Assembly (NCBI GenBank): GCA_017453085.1
Contig: JAFTKV010000099.1
Span: 1-18,036 of the forward strand
From: Clostridia bacterium
Lineage (GTDB): Bacteria; Bacillota; Clostridia; Oscillospirales; CAG-272
Length of the DNA stretch: 18,036 nucleotides
Direction: 5' to 3'
Shown here: one piece after another, positions 6,389 through 13,627 of the stretch
How positions within the stretch are numbered: position 1 is the first letter of the stretch
Layout: each line of letters begins with the position of its first letter
The notes under the pieces: model-generated
Databases searched by the model: none
Seen by the model: only the letters and a program-made list of their open reading frames with translations
Told to the model about the DNA's origin: nothing
Program-made: the position numbers and the translations under genes

Positions 6389-7879
6389 TTATACAGATTT
6401 TACAAACTTCACGAATGCAGCTCTGCCTTCGGGAGTGCACTTGTAAACGCCTGCATCCTCCAGAACGCGGACGAATACCTTACCGATTTCCTCCTTCAGC
6501 ACATCCATTGCAGCGTCGGTTGCTACCTCGGGACGGCTTGCCTTGATCTCGTTTGCCCACTCAGCGTGCTTCGCGGTGTCCTCGTTGGATGCGGGATCTT
6601 CGCCTCTCTGCAGAATACCTGCCAAAAGCTCCATTTCCGCCTTCAGACGGGCAGGAAGTACTGCAAGGCCCATGACCTCGATCAGACCGATGTTCTCCTT
6701 CTTAATGTGGTGCAGCTCTGCGTGAGGATGGTATACGCCCAAAGGATGCTCTTCGGTAGTGATGTTGTTACGCAGCACCAGATCCAGCTGGAACTTGCCG
6801 TCAGCCATCCTCGCAATGGGAGTGATTGTGTTGTGAGGCGTGCCCTCGGTCTCGGCGAAGATAAACGCATCGGGATCGCTGTAACCTCTCCAAGCGACAA
6901 GGATCTTATCGGCAAGCTCGACGATGCGATCCTTGTTGTCGGCAGTCAGACGGATGGTCGCCATCGGCCACTGTACGATGCCTGCGTCGATATCGTCAAA
7001 TCCGTCGAAGGAAACGGGAATTTCGATAGGAGCCTTCGCCATTGCAAAGGTATAATGACCGCCCTGGAAGTGATCGTGCGTCAGGATCGATCCACCAACG
7101 ATGGGAAGATCTGCGTTAGAGCCCAGGAAGTAGTGAGGGAACTGCTCTACAAAAGACAGGAGACGGGCAAAAGTCTGACGGGAGATCTTCATGGGCGTGT
7201 GCTGAGCATTCAGCACGATGCAGTGCTCGTTATAATAAACGTAAGGAGAATACTGGAATCTCCAAGCCTCTCCGCAGAGGGTCAGCGGAATGATGCGATG
7301 ATTGTGACGGGCAGGGAAGTCAGCGCGGCCTGCATATCCCTCCGACTCGATGCACAGCTGGCATTTGGGATAACCCGAGGGCTTGGCAAGCTTGGCAGCG
7401 GCAATCGCCTTCGGATCCTTTTCGGGCTTGGACAGGTTGATTGTAATGTCGATTTCACCATACTCGGAGGGAATCACCCACTTCACGTCACGGGCGATGC
7501 GATCTACGCGAATATAATTGGAGGCCTTGCTCAGATGATAGAACCAATCGGTAGCCTGCTCAGGATCCTTCTCCCGAAGCATAGCAAAAGCAGCATTTAC
7601 CACGGAGGGACGGGGCATCAGGCAATCCATGAGCGCAGTATCAAACTGATCACGGTAAACAGGACTGTCGGTGATCAGACCGCGAGCGGCAGCGTCATTC
7701 ACAAGGATGTCCAGAATCTCGTGAAGAGCGAGCTCCGTTCCATCAGAAGCAGCAGGCTCCAGACCGTCCTTCTGCATCAGCGCAAGGATACGGTTCTGCG
7801 CATAGACTCGATCCTCTTCGGAAAGAAGTCCTTTTTCAATTCCATAGTTTACTAAGAGATGTACGGCAGTATTGATCAT
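6389..7879 (-). CDS. galT: UDP-glucose-hexose-1-phosphate uridylyltransferase, class II
   Basis: 496 residues, the usual length of the Gram-positive class II GalT (about 490-500, against about 350 for class I). It swaps UMP between UDP-glucose and galactose-1-phosphate in the Leloir pathway, in the cytoplasm. The catalytic-site region shows THDHFQGGHYTF with His268-Asp-His270-Phe-Gln272; SGYPKCQLC and ITPIARM(A)DGKFQLDLVLRN are further family blocks. Start ATG at 7879 has AGGAGG five bases upstream. No galK or galE lies in the window, so the rest of the pathway must be elsewhere. It is transcribed divergently from the PocR-AraC regulator across a 162-base gap, which makes control by that regulator possible but unproven. 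Confidence 0.96.
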   Translation of the reverse strand: MINTAVHLLVNYGIEKGLLSEEDRVYAQNRILALMQKDGLEPAASDGTELALHEILDILVNDAAARGLITDSPVYRDQFDTALMDCLMPRPSVVNAAFAMLREKDPEQATDWFYHLSKASNYIRVDRIARDVKWVIPSEYGEIDITINLSKPEKDPKAIAAAKLAKPSGYPKCQLCIESEGYAGRADFPARHNHRIIPLTLCGEAWRFQYSPYVYYNEHCIVLNAQHTPMKISRQTFARLLSFVEQFPHYFLGSNADLPIVGGSILTHDHFQGGHYTFAMAKAPIEIPVSFDGFDDIDAGIVQWPMATIRLTADNKDRIVELADKILVAWRGYSDPDAFIFAETEGTPHNTITPIARMADGKFQLDLVLRNNITTEEHPLGVYHPHAELHHIKKENIGLIEVMGLAVLPARLKAEMELLAGILQRGEDPASNEDTAKHAEWANEIKASRPEVATDAAMDVLKEEIGKVFVRVLEDAGVYKCTPEGRAAFVKFVKSV

Positions 7880-7903
7880 ATTAGCCTCCTTAGAAATATG
7901 ATA

Positions 7904-7933
7904 ATTTTACATTTTTTCTATTTTATTGTACAA
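7904..7933 (-). promoter_or_regulatory. Possible galT promoter
   Basis: On the minus strand TTGTAC (7933-7928), an 18-base spacer and TAAAAT (7909-7904) lie 24 bases upstream of the galT ATG. The match is moderate and the region is A/T-rich, so other hexamers are possible. Confidence 0.4.
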
Positions 7934-7940
7934 CAAATAC

Positions 7941-7969
7941 TTGCATTTTTCTATGTAAAATGGTATAAT
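7941..7969 (+). promoter_or_regulatory. Promoter of the PocR-AraC regulator and mutY
   Basis: TTGCAT (7941-7946), a 17-base spacer and TATAAT (7964-7969) give a good sigma-A promoter. The expected start is near 7976, leaving a leader of about 66 bases to the ATG at 8042. Its -35 lies only eight bases from the proposed divergent galT -35, so the two promoters sit back to back. Confidence 0.8.
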
Positions 7970-8041
7970 GATTTGGAAAATAGACTAAATTTGCAATATT
8001 GAACAAATTGGACGATATTCCATTGCATCAAAGGAGCGGTT

Positions 8042-8932
8042 ATGAAAGATTCGCTGGACGTCATGTTTATCCTGAAGGAGCTGCACAAAATATCCGGATT
8101 CCGTATTTCGGTTCACGATACCGAATATCGCGAGATTGCAGCGTATCCCTCTGCGTTATCTCCTTTTTGTGCCTATTTGCGGCAAAGCGATCGATGCGCC
8201 ACCGTCTGCAAGGAGGCCGACAAGCTGGCGTTCGATACGGTAAACCGAACCGGCGATGTTTACATCTATCGCTGTAAATTCGGCCTGTGGGAGGCAGTCA
8301 GCCCACTCTATCATTTCGGCGTACTAGCAGGCTATCTGATGATGGGACAGGTCATCGACCAGACAGAGGAGAACCGCAATCTGGTAAGCGTACGCACCCG
8401 CCCCTACATCGAAAACCGTGTTATGTTGGAGAAAAAGATCGATCAGATCCCCGCTGTTGCGATGGATATGATCGAATCCTACGTCAATATCATGACGGTC
8501 TGCTCGGAATACATCACCTATTCCAACAAGCTTCGTCTGCCCGAGCGTGATCTCGCAGAGCTGACGATGAAATATATACACCGCAACTTCGGCCAACGCC
8601 TGACGATCAAGGAGCTGTGCGTCTACTTCCATTGTTCAAAGTCAACCTTGATCAATTCCTTCGAACAACGTTATCACATTTCGGTAAACAAATATATCAC
8701 TAAATACCGCCTGGAGCAGGCAATGATGCTGCTGGCCAAGAGCAATGCTACCATCTGCGATATAGCCCTGCGTTGTGGGTTTGCAGATCAAGGTTATTTC
8801 TCAAAAGTATTTCAAAAAGAAATGAATATGACCCCGTCCGCATACAGGCTGTCTGCGGACGAAGGATCTCAAAAGCTTTCAGCTGACGTGCTGATCGCAC
8901 AAATCGGTGAAAACAACAATGTGTCTAAATAA
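8042..8932 (+). CDS. PocR-domain AraC-family transcriptional regulator
   Basis: 296 residues, start supported by AAGGAG five bases upstream. Residues about 8-110 form a PocR sensor: ISGFRISVHD, then Cys43, Cys52-x3-Cys56, and YRCKFGLWEAVSPL with Cys78, followed by GYLMMGQV. PocR domains bind small metabolites and are named for the regulator of propanediol and cobalamin genes. Residues about 178-275 hold two helix-turn-helix units, LTIKELCVYFHCSKSTLINS and ICDIALRCGFADQGYFSKVF, with the closing MTPSAYRL typical of AraC proteins. No membrane segment is seen, so it acts in the cytoplasm. It overlaps mutY by 14 bases and faces galT across a shared promoter region. Targets and ligand are unknown. 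Confidence 0.9.
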   Translation: MKDSLDVMFILKELHKISGFRISVHDTEYREIAAYPSALSPFCAYLRQSDRCATVCKEADKLAFDTVNRTGDVYIYRCKFGLWEAVSPLYHFGVLAGYLMMGQVIDQTEENRNLVSVRTRPYIENRVMLEKKIDQIPAVAMDMIESYVNIMTVCSEYITYSNKLRLPERDLAELTMKYIHRNFGQRLTIKELCVYFHCSKSTLINSFEQRYHISVNKYITKYRLEQAMMLLAKSNATICDIALRCGFADQGYFSKVFQKEMNMTPSAYRLSADEGSQKLSADVLIAQIGENNNVSK

Positions 8933-9983
8933 ACTCGAAGCACCTTTACTGAATTGGTACCGACAGAACGCTCGGGATTTGCCGTGGCGACATACCAAGG
9001 ATCCGTACAGGATCTGGGTCTCGGAGATCATGCTCCAGCAGACCCGCGTGGAGGCAGTTAAGCCCTACTACGCACGATTTCTGACAGCCCTCCCCGATGT
9101 GTATGCATTGGCAAATGCCCCTGAGGAGCAGCTTCTGAAGCTTTGGGAGGGGCTCGGCTACTACTCCCGCGTGCGGAATATGCAAAAAGCCGCGCGCACC
9201 GTCGTTGCGACCTATGACGGACAGTTTCCGGCTGATCCTGCCAAGCTACAAAAACTGACAGGAATCGGCGAGTACACAGCGGGAGCGATCGCATCCATCG
9301 CATTTGGCATTCCTGCTCCTGCAGTGGACGGTAACGTTATGCGCGTGCTTGCACGGCTGATTGGTGATCGTCGTGATATTTTCGATCCTGCACTGAAAAA
9401 GGAATATGCCAAACTGATTGCCCCCTTCGTCTCGCCGAACGACCCGTCTGCATACAATCAAGGGCTCATTGAGCTGGGCGCAACCGTTTGCCTGCCAAAG
9501 GGTAGTGCGCTTTGCTCGAGCTGTCCACTATCGTCGCAGTGCATTGCACATCGGGAGGGAACAGTAGACTTGATCCCCTCTCCCAAGCAGCAAAAGCCCC
9601 GAAAGGTCGATCCACGCACGATCCTGATTATCCGCAGCGACAGAGAAGTGCTGATCGAAAAGCGACCGGACAAGGGACTTTTGGCAGGGCTTTGGCAGCT
9701 TCCCTCGATGGACGGTCACCGATCAGAGGCAGAGGTACTTACGCATGCCGCAGAGCTTGGCCTGGACGTTGTCCGCATCGAACCGCTCCCCGCTGCCAAA
9801 CACATTTTCACGCACATCGAATGGCAGATGATCGGCTATCAGCTGACGCTATCCGCCATTTCCCAAATCCCCGCAGGCACGGTATCTGCCAGCCTGGAAC
9901 GACTGGAAGCAGATTATCCTCTGCCGTCCGCATTCTCGGCATATTTGCCCTATCTGCAAAAGAAAAAGCGAAAGAAGAATTGA
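8919..9983 (+). CDS. mutY: A/G-specific adenine DNA glycosylase
   Basis: 354 residues from ATG 8919; GGTGA lies eight bases upstream and favours this start over an in-frame GTG at 8907. MutY removes adenine mispaired with 8-oxoguanine. The glycosylase domain (1-215) has WVSEIMLQQTRVE with catalytic Glu36, the helix-hairpin-helix LTGIGEYTAGAI, and AVDGNVMRVL with Asp137. The 4Fe-4S cluster ligands are Cys191-x7-Cys199-x2-Cys202-x5-Cys208; the x7 spacing, one longer than in E. coli, is to my knowledge common in Clostridia. The C-terminal part (about 225-350) is the NUDIX-like 8-oxoG recognition domain (ILIIRSDREVLIEKRPDKG, LLAGLWQLPSM). It overlaps the regulator upstream by 14 bases and its stop codon lies within the next promoter. 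Confidence 0.96.
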   Translation: MCLNKLEAPLLNWYRQNARDLPWRHTKDPYRIWVSEIMLQQTRVEAVKPYYARFLTALPDVYALANAPEEQLLKLWEGLGYYSRVRNMQKAARTVVATYDGQFPADPAKLQKLTGIGEYTAGAIASIAFGIPAPAVDGNVMRVLARLIGDRRDIFDPALKKEYAKLIAPFVSPNDPSAYNQGLIELGATVCLPKGSALCSSCPLSSQCIAHREGTVDLIPSPKQQKPRKVDPRTILIIRSDREVLIEKRPDKGLLAGLWQLPSMDGHRSEAEVLTHAAELGLDVVRIEPLPAAKHIFTHIEWQMIGYQLTLSAISQIPAGTVSASLERLEADYPLPSAFSAYLPYLQKKKRKKN

Positions 9984-10008
9984 CATTTTTCGCAGATCGT
10001 GCTATAAT
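9980..10008 (+). promoter_or_regulatory. Consensus promoter of the Gfo/Idh-glpK-metF-metH-PAP2 gene run, overlapping the mutY stop
   Basis: TTGACA (9980-9985), a 17-base spacer and TATAAT (10003-10008) match the consensus in all twelve positions. The -35 contains the TGA stop codon of mutY (9981-9983). The leader to the ATG at 10064 is about 50 bases. Confidence 0.9.
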
Positions 10009-10063
10009 AACGTATATAATCAAGCGGTGCAGTATACGCACCTCATGACAATGGGAGGATACT

Positions 10064-11152
10064 ATGAAAAAACTTCGTGTAGGCTTTATCGGAACCGGCG
10101 GAATCGCCAACGCCCATATGCGTGCTTATCAGCAGATCCCCGAGGTGGAGATCATAGGCGGTGCCGACATCATTCCCGGCAAAGCACGGGAGTTTCTCGA
10201 CCGCTACGAACTGACAAGTGCAAAGGATTTTACCTCTGCCGCAGAGCTTCTGAAAATGGATCTGGATGCGGTCAGCGTCTGCACCTATAACTCCACTCAT
10301 GCAGAGTGCACCGTGGCCGCATTGGAAGCAGGCGTACACGTGCTTTGTGAAAAACCCATGAGCATTACCCTCGACGAAGGCGTTGCTATGTGCCGTGCGG
10401 AAAAGAAGAGCGGAAAGATCCTGACCATCGGCTTCCAGCCCCGCTACGACGAAAACTCACGCCACATCAAGGAGCTGGTGCAATCCGGTCTGTTGGGCGA
10501 CGTCTACTACGTTCAATCCGGCGGCGGTCGCAGACGCGGTATCCCCGGCTCGACCTTTATAGACAAGGACAAAGCAGGCGTTGGTGCGCTGGCAGACATC
10601 GGCTGCTACGCTCTGGATTTCGGACTGAACACCATCGGCTACCCCAAGCCCCTGACCGTTTCCGCCGTTGCCTACGATTACTTCGGCAAGAATCCCAAGT
10701 ATTATAAGGAATCCGATCGCTTCAGCGTAGACGATTTCTCCGCCGCATTTATCCGTCTGGAGGGTGGGATCACCTTTGATTTCCGTATGTCCTGGGCAAT
10801 GCACATGGACTCCTGTGGTGACTTCATTTTCCTTGGCAAAAATGCAGGTCTGAAGGTTCGCCAGCCACACTTTGAGCTTTGGGGCGGAGCATGGGACGGC
10901 CCCATCGGCGAGATCACTCTGATGCACGACGATGAGAACGGCGTTCCTACTTCCTCTAAAATTGATATTATTCCTCAAGAAAAGTCCACTCTCTTTTACA
11001 AAAAGGTCCGCTCCTTCGTAGATGCTATTCTGAACGGCACCGAAGCACCTGTTCCTACCTCGCAGATCCTTTATAACCAAGCAATCATCGACGGTATTAT
11101 CCGCTCCTCCCAGCTGGGCAGAGAAGTGGATATCGTCATCCCTGAGATCTAA
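10064..11152 (+). CDS. Gfo/Idh/MocA-family NAD(P)-dependent oxidoreductase
   Basis: 362 residues; GGGAGG seven bases before the ATG sets the start. The N-terminal Rossmann domain begins VGFIGTGGIANAH (residues 6-18, the dinucleotide loop) and reaches the family hallmark Glu96-Lys97-Pro98 in VLCEKPMS. The C-terminal alpha/beta domain has GVGALADIGCYALDF, with the Asp and the downstream Tyr/Asp region where the substrate-site residues of this family lie. Members oxidise or reduce sugars, inositols and sugar amines, and the substrate cannot be told from sequence. It is the first gene after a perfect promoter and ends three bases before glpK, so the two are co-transcribed. Confidence 0.93.
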   Translation: MKKLRVGFIGTGGIANAHMRAYQQIPEVEIIGGADIIPGKAREFLDRYELTSAKDFTSAAELLKMDLDAVSVCTYNSTHAECTVAALEAGVHVLCEKPMSITLDEGVAMCRAEKKSGKILTIGFQPRYDENSRHIKELVQSGLLGDVYYVQSGGGRRRGIPGSTFIDKDKAGVGALADIGCYALDFGLNTIGYPKPLTVSAVAYDYFGKNPKYYKESDRFSVDDFSAAFIRLEGGITFDFRMSWAMHMDSCGDFIFLGKNAGLKVRQPHFELWGGAWDGPIGEITLMHDDENGVPTSSKIDIIPQEKSTLFYKKVRSFVDAILNGTEAPVPTSQILYNQAIIDGIIRSSQLGREVDIVIPEI

Positions 11153-11155
11153 GCC

Positions 11156-12625
11156 ATGGCAATACTTGCACTTGATCAGGGAACAACCTCCTCCCGAGCG
11201 ATCCTGTTTGATCGTGAATTCCGTCCTCTTGGACAGAAAAATATCCCGCTTACTCAGCACTATCCCAAGGAGGGATGGGTCGAGCATGACGCGGAAGAGA
11301 TCTTTCATTCGCAGATGCAAGCAGCAGGAGTGTTACTTGCAGAGATAACGGATGAGGTCGACTGCATCGGTATCACCAATCAGCGGGAAACCACAATCCT
11401 ATGGAACACCGAAACGGGAAAACCCATTGCCCCCGCCATCGTCTGGCAATGCCGCCGCACCGCATCTCAATGCGAGGCGTTGACCGCAAGCGGATGGGAA
11501 AGCACGATCAAACGCACCACGGGTCTACCGATCGACGCCTATTTCTCCGCCACCAAGATCGTGTGGCTGCTTGCCAACACACCCGGTGTGCGTGAGCTTG
11601 CCGAGGCAGGAAAGCTGTTATTCGGAACGGTGGAATGCTGGCTGGTCTGGAAGCTGACCGGCAATCACGTAACCGACGTAACTAATGCATCCCGCACCAT
11701 GTTGATGAACATCTCGTCGCTGGAATGGGATCGTGACATCTGCCAAAAGCTCGGAATTCCTATGGGAATTCTACCGAAAATCGTTGATAATGCGGGATAT
11801 TTGGGAACAGTTCGTGAAGATACGGCTATTCCTCCTCAAATTTGGGGAAAAGCTGTGACCGCAGCTGCCGGTGACCAGCAGGCTGCACTCTTCGGACAAA
11901 CCTGCTTTTCGCTGGGCGATACGAAAAACACCTACGGTACCGGATGCTTTGCGCTGATGAATATCGGTAACCGTCCTGTTTTCAACGAAAAGCTCATCAC
12001 CACCGTAGGCTGGAAGATAGGCGACCAAGTAACCTATGCGCTGGAGGGAAGCGTTTTCAACGCTGGCTCTGCGATCCAATGGCTACGAGACGAGCTAAAG
12101 CTCATTTCCTCCGCTCCCGAATGCGATCTTCTTGCGGAGCAGGTTGAAAACAGCGGCGGCGTGATCTTCGTTCCCGGATTTACAGGTCTTGGAGCGCCTT
12201 ATTGGGATATGTATGCCAGAGGTGCACTCCTTGGTCTGACCCGAGGCTCCAATCGCTGCCACGTCTGCCGCGCCGTGCTGGAGGGAATTGCATACCAATC
12301 CGCCGAGCTGATCGTTGCCATGCAAAAAGCATCGGGCATTCCTATCCACTCGCTGAAGGTGGACGGAGGAGCATCGGTCAGCACGCCTATGATGCAGTTC
12401 CAGGCAGATCTTTTGAACATTACCGTTGACCGTCCTGCGGTCATCGAATCCACCGCGCTGGGTGCCGCTATGCTGGCGGGCATCGGTGCAGGATTGTATA
12501 CCATAGATGATCTTCCCAAGGTAAGAGTATCCGCCTGCCGCTTTACTCCTCGCTCCGGCGCATCTGCTCCCAACGACTATGCACGCTGGCAAGCGGCCAT
12601 TCGGGCAGTGCAAGCGTTTGAATAA
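11156..12625 (+). CDS. glpK: Glycerol kinase
   Basis: 489 residues, near the 495-505 usual for GlpK, which phosphorylates glycerol to glycerol-3-phosphate with ATP in the cytoplasm. Diagnostic blocks are LALDQGTTSSRAILFD (4-19), GITNQRETTILWN (72-84), GDQQAALFGQ, NTYGTGCFALMNIG, ALEGSVFNAGSAIQWLRDEL, GFTGLGAPYWDMYARG, and LKVDGGASVSTPMMQFQADL, covering both FGGY-kinase domains. The activation loop reads NRPVFNEKLITTVGW and lacks the histidine that HPr phosphorylates in enterococcal GlpK. The ribosome site is weak; with only three bases after the previous stop, translation probably depends on coupling. No glpF or glpD/glpA is nearby. Confidence 0.96.
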   Translation: MAILALDQGTTSSRAILFDREFRPLGQKNIPLTQHYPKEGWVEHDAEEIFHSQMQAAGVLLAEITDEVDCIGITNQRETTILWNTETGKPIAPAIVWQCRRTASQCEALTASGWESTIKRTTGLPIDAYFSATKIVWLLANTPGVRELAEAGKLLFGTVECWLVWKLTGNHVTDVTNASRTMLMNISSLEWDRDICQKLGIPMGILPKIVDNAGYLGTVREDTAIPPQIWGKAVTAAAGDQQAALFGQTCFSLGDTKNTYGTGCFALMNIGNRPVFNEKLITTVGWKIGDQVTYALEGSVFNAGSAIQWLRDELKLISSAPECDLLAEQVENSGGVIFVPGFTGLGAPYWDMYARGALLGLTRGSNRCHVCRAVLEGIAYQSAELIVAMQKASGIPIHSLKVDGGASVSTPMMQFQADLLNITVDRPAVIESTALGAAMLAGIGAGLYTIDDLPKVRVSACRFTPRSGASAPNDYARWQAAIRAVQAFE

Positions 12626-12654
12626 TCTAAAATTATTATTTGAAAGGCATTTTC

Positions 12655-13527
12655 ATGAAAGTTATCGATATCATCAAAGCAGACAAGCCCGCACTTTCGT
12701 TTGAAGTGTTTCCCCCGAAGACGACCGATGCGTTCGAATCAGTCAAGCACGCCACCGAGGAGATCGCCAAAATCAATCCGTCTTACATGAGCGTCACCTT
12801 CGGAGCCGGTGGATCAAATGCCGGATTTGCCGTTGAAGTGGCAGGAAATCTGCAGAAAAACTACGGTGTTACCACGGTAGGACATCTGACCTGCGTAGGT
12901 GCCGATCGTACTACCATTAATGATCGCCTGGATCAGATGAAGGCGCACGGAATTGAGAATATCCTCGCACTGCGCGGCGACCGTCCCAAGGATTGGGCTA
13001 AGGACCGTCCGCTTTGCGTAGATTTTGAGCACGCCAGCGATCTGGTGCGCCATATCAAGGCAAAAGGCGACTTCTGCATTGGCGGTGCCTGCTATCCCGA
13101 AGGTCATCCCGAAGCGGACACCCAGAAGCAGGATATAGCCAATCTGAAACGCAAGGTTGATGCCGGATGCGAATTTCTGACGACACAGATGTTTTTCGAT
13201 AACAACATCCTGTATAATTTCATCTATAAGCTGCGCGAAGCAGGCATCACCGTGCCTATCGTTGCAGGCATTATGCCGGTGACCACTCCCAAGTCTATCG
13301 CGCGCATCTGTGCGCTTTCCGGTTCGCTGCTTCCCAAACGATTCATCCAGATCGTAGATCGCTTCGGCGATAATCCCGATGCAATGAAGCAGGCCGGTAT
13401 CGCCTATGCCACCGATCAGATCATTGACCTGTATGCCAACGGCATCAATGCAGTTCACGTTTATTCTATGAACAAGCCCGACGTTGCTGCTGCCATTCAA
13501 CGTAATCTTTCTGAGATCATTCGATAA
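12655..13527 (+). CDS. metF: Methylenetetrahydrofolate reductase
   Basis: 290 residues from ATG 12655, chosen because AAAGG sits seven bases upstream; an in-frame TTG at 12640 adds five residues without support. The enzyme reduces 5,10-methylene-THF to 5-methyl-THF using FAD. The TIM-barrel family marks are LSFEVFPPK with Glu17 (catalytic Glu in the SFEFFPP block), VTFGAGGS, NILALRGDRP, FCIGGACYPEGHPEA, and FLTTQMFFDN. It lies 29 bases after glpK and 100 bases before metH, whose substrate it makes. It is a stand-alone MetF without the C-terminal regulatory domain of the eukaryotic enzyme, as is normal in bacteria. Confidence 0.96.
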   Translation: MKVIDIIKADKPALSFEVFPPKTTDAFESVKHATEEIAKINPSYMSVTFGAGGSNAGFAVEVAGNLQKNYGVTTVGHLTCVGADRTTINDRLDQMKAHGIENILALRGDRPKDWAKDRPLCVDFEHASDLVRHIKAKGDFCIGGACYPEGHPEADTQKQDIANLKRKVDAGCEFLTTQMFFDNNILYNFIYKLREAGITVPIVAGIMPVTTPKSIARICALSGSLLPKRFIQIVDRFGDNPDAMKQAGIAYATDQIIDLYANGINAVHVYSMNKPDVAAAIQRNLSEIIR

Positions 13528-13537
13528 CACAATCAGT

Positions 13538-13577
13538 TATACCTCTCCGACAGGCTAAATGACCGACGAGAGGTATA
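13538..13577. repeat. Inverted repeat between metF and metH
   Basis: TATACCTCTC (13538-13547) and GAGAGGTATA (13568-13577) are perfect 10-base complements separated by 20 bases. No T-run follows, so it is not a simple terminator. In RNA it would form a hairpin 50 bases before the metH start codon; in DNA it could be an operator. Its role is unknown. Confidence 0.6.
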
Positions 13578-13627
13578 TCGCTATTTTGATCCATAATTTC
13601 TATTATTCTAAGAAACAAGGTAACTGT

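Noticed and set aside
6566..7855. 429-residue open frame on the plus strand
   Set aside because: It is entirely antisense to galT, has no ribosome site and no family motifs; a shadow of galT codon bias.
10457..11320. 287-residue minus-strand frame
   Set aside because: Antisense to the Gfo/Idh and glpK genes; no motif or ribosome site.
12626..12654. Riboswitch (SAM or cobalamin) before metF
   Set aside because: Only 29 bases separate glpK from metF, too few for either riboswitch.
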